A stretch of 64,000 nt of DNA from Parahoeflea olei (GTDB taxonomy: Bacteria > Pseudomonadota > Alphaproteobacteria > Rhizobiales > Rhizobiaceae): positions 487,096 to 551,095 of the forward strand of contig NZ_LQZT01000012.1 in assembly GCF_001703635.1 (NCBI RefSeq), given 5' to 3'. The position numbers and the translations under genes are program-made. Shown here piece after piece: positions 63,263-64,000 of this stretch. Within the stretch, counting starts at the first letter, position 1. Each line of letters starts with the position of its first letter. The notes under the pieces were generated by a model. The model saw only the letters and a program-made list of their open reading frames with translations, did no database searches and had not been told where the DNA came from.

Positions 63263-63803
63263 GGCGAAAACCGTCATTGCCGCCATCGGGCTCGGCGGCA
63301 ATATCGGCGATCCGCGCCGCACCATGGCGCGCGCGCTTGAGCTGCTCGATGCCCATCCCGACATCCGCCTGCGCACGGTCTCGCGGCTCTACCGCACGCC
63401 GCCCTGGGGCAAGACCGACCAGAACTGGTTCCTCAATGCCTGCGCGCTGATCGAGACCCGGCTCGACCCGCATGAATTGCTCAAGGTCTGTCTCGACATC
63501 GAACTCAGGCTCGACCGGGTGCGCACCGACCGCTGGGGGCCGCGCACCATCGATCTCGACGTGCTGCTGCACGGCGATTTCCTGTCCGATCACGCGGACC
63601 TCACGGTACCGCATCCGCGCATGACCGAACGCGCCTTCGTGATGGTGCCGCTGGCCGATATCGCGCCGCGCGCGGTGGTCAACCTGCAAAGCGTGGCCGA
63701 CTGGGCCAGCGAGGTGGATTCGGACGGTATCGAGACGCTGAGCGCCGACGGCAACTGGTGGCTGGCGGAAGCGGGCATGCCGGAAGCGCCATCGCACGAC
63801 TGA
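63255..63803 (+). CDS. folK: 2-amino-4-hydroxy-6-hydroxymethyldihydropteridine pyrophosphokinase
   Basis: The 182-residue enzyme transfers pyrophosphate from ATP to the pterin, giving the substrate of FolP. Signature segments are IGLGGNIGDPRRTM (about 11-24), PPWGKTDQNWFLNACA and RTDRWGPRTIDLDVLLHGD (the HPPK family motif with metal Asp residues). The start is GTG 63255 inside the folB end. It completes the folP-folB-folK operon, which is followed by an exceptionally strong hairpin. Confidence 0.95.
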   Translation: MPEAKTVIAAIGLGGNIGDPRRTMARALELLDAHPDIRLRTVSRLYRTPPWGKTDQNWFLNACALIETRLDPHELLKVCLDIELRLDRVRTDRWGPRTIDLDVLLHGDFLSDHADLTVPHPRMTERAFVMVPLADIAPRAVVNLQSVADWASEVDSDGIETLSADGNWWLAEAGMPEAPSHD

Positions 63804-63893
63804 GCGGGCTTGCCGCCCCAACGGAAAAGCCGCCCGCGCGACGGGATGGCCGCGTCTTCGCGCGCCGGTCCCAGAGATTTCCATTCACCTGAA

Positions 63894-63942
63894 CAGCCAA
63901 ACGCCGCGCTTCGGTGGAAGCGCGGCGTTTGGCTGTTTCGTG
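63894..63942. terminator. strong terminator hairpin after folK, possibly bidirectional
   Basis: A perfect 19-bp stem (63894-63912 with 63917-63935; arm CAGCCAAACGCCGCGCTTC) closes on a GGTG tetraloop and is followed by TTTCGTGTCTT. It lies 90 bp past the folK stop and 38 bp before the end of a leftward gene at the window edge, so it can serve both convergent transcripts. Confidence 0.85.
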
Positions 63943-63973
63943 TCTTGTGCGCTCTGGAGCGCTGTGCTGCGGC

Positions 63974-64000
63974 TCAGAAGCGGACGGTCAGGCGGGCGGC
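63974..64000 (-). CDS. C-terminal end of a gene entering from the right, perhaps an outer-membrane barrel protein
   Basis: Only eight codons and a stop lie in the window: the minus strand reads AARLTVRF followed by TGA (63974-63976). The alternating hydrophobic pattern with a terminal Phe is the C-terminal signature of beta-barrel outer-membrane proteins, and a shared terminator stands just beyond. The rest lies outside, so identity is unproven. Confidence 0.35.
   Translation of the reverse strand, partial: AARLTVRF

Overview
The window is about 65 percent GC and packed with short-spaced genes. Gene content points to an alphaproteobacterium of the order Hyphomicrobiales (Rhizobiales), probably a Rhizobiaceae- or Hoeflea-like lineage. 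Pointers include a giant growth-pole-ring (GPR/RgsE)-like protein, DUF2865 and DUF922 proteins, a class II DAHP synthase, a fused malic enzyme/phosphotransacetylase-like protein, LuxR/LuxI signalling and an sRNA-like locus with anti-Shine-Dalgarno motifs. The genus cannot be fixed from the sequence alone. No phage, transposase, integrase or CRISPR array was seen.

Layout. 1-3.2 kb: the end of a CYTH-domain gene, a coiled-coil membrane protein, then an acyl-homoserine-lactone circuit (luxR, luxI and a 71-codon gene translationally coupled to luxI). 3.4-13.5 kb: a LysR regulator divergent from a catabolic operon. The operon encodes a polar-amino-acid-type ABC importer, a creatininase-family amidohydrolase, a class III aminotransferase, both subunits of a 3-oxoacid CoA-transferase, an M20 deacylase and a thiolase. 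Together these read as uptake and stepwise degradation of an amide-containing amino compound to acetyl-CoA; the substrate is unknown. 13.5-18.4 kb: cbpA-cbpM chaperone pair, a PstS-like periplasmic protein overlapping a GGDEF-EAL enzyme, and tRNA-Val(CAC). 18.5-23.5 kb: gph, rpiA, a DUF2059 protein, gor, a small unknown gene and a LysR regulator.

24.1-27.2 kb: a large Ig-repeat autotransporter with near-identical 273-bp repeats and a frame-breaking 160-bp deletion. 27.6-38 kb: GGCT-like protein, class II DAHP synthase, caspase/Sel1 protein, GFA protein, tadE/tadG-like pair, a DODA dioxygenase, and an LtaS-like phosphoglycerol transferase with an array of 11-bp Pho-box repeats between it and nadE. 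38-50.9 kb: nadE, MFS transporter, DUF2865, maeB, dipeptide epimerase and a full Mla-type lipid transport operon (permease, ATPase, MCE protein, lipoprotein). 51-64 kb: S9 peptidase, the GPR-like protein, an HPt-like protein, ferredoxin, a ferredoxin-NADP reductase interrupted by an in-frame TGA, a candidate sRNA, a DUF922 protease and folP-folB-folK.

Three genes carry lesions: the aminotransferase lacks the segment that normally holds the PLP-binding Asp, the autotransporter is frameshifted and the reductase has a nonsense codon. They may be real gene decay or sequence/assembly errors. Coordinates of starts were chosen from ribosome-binding sites and family N-termini; functions are inferred from recognised motifs without database searches.
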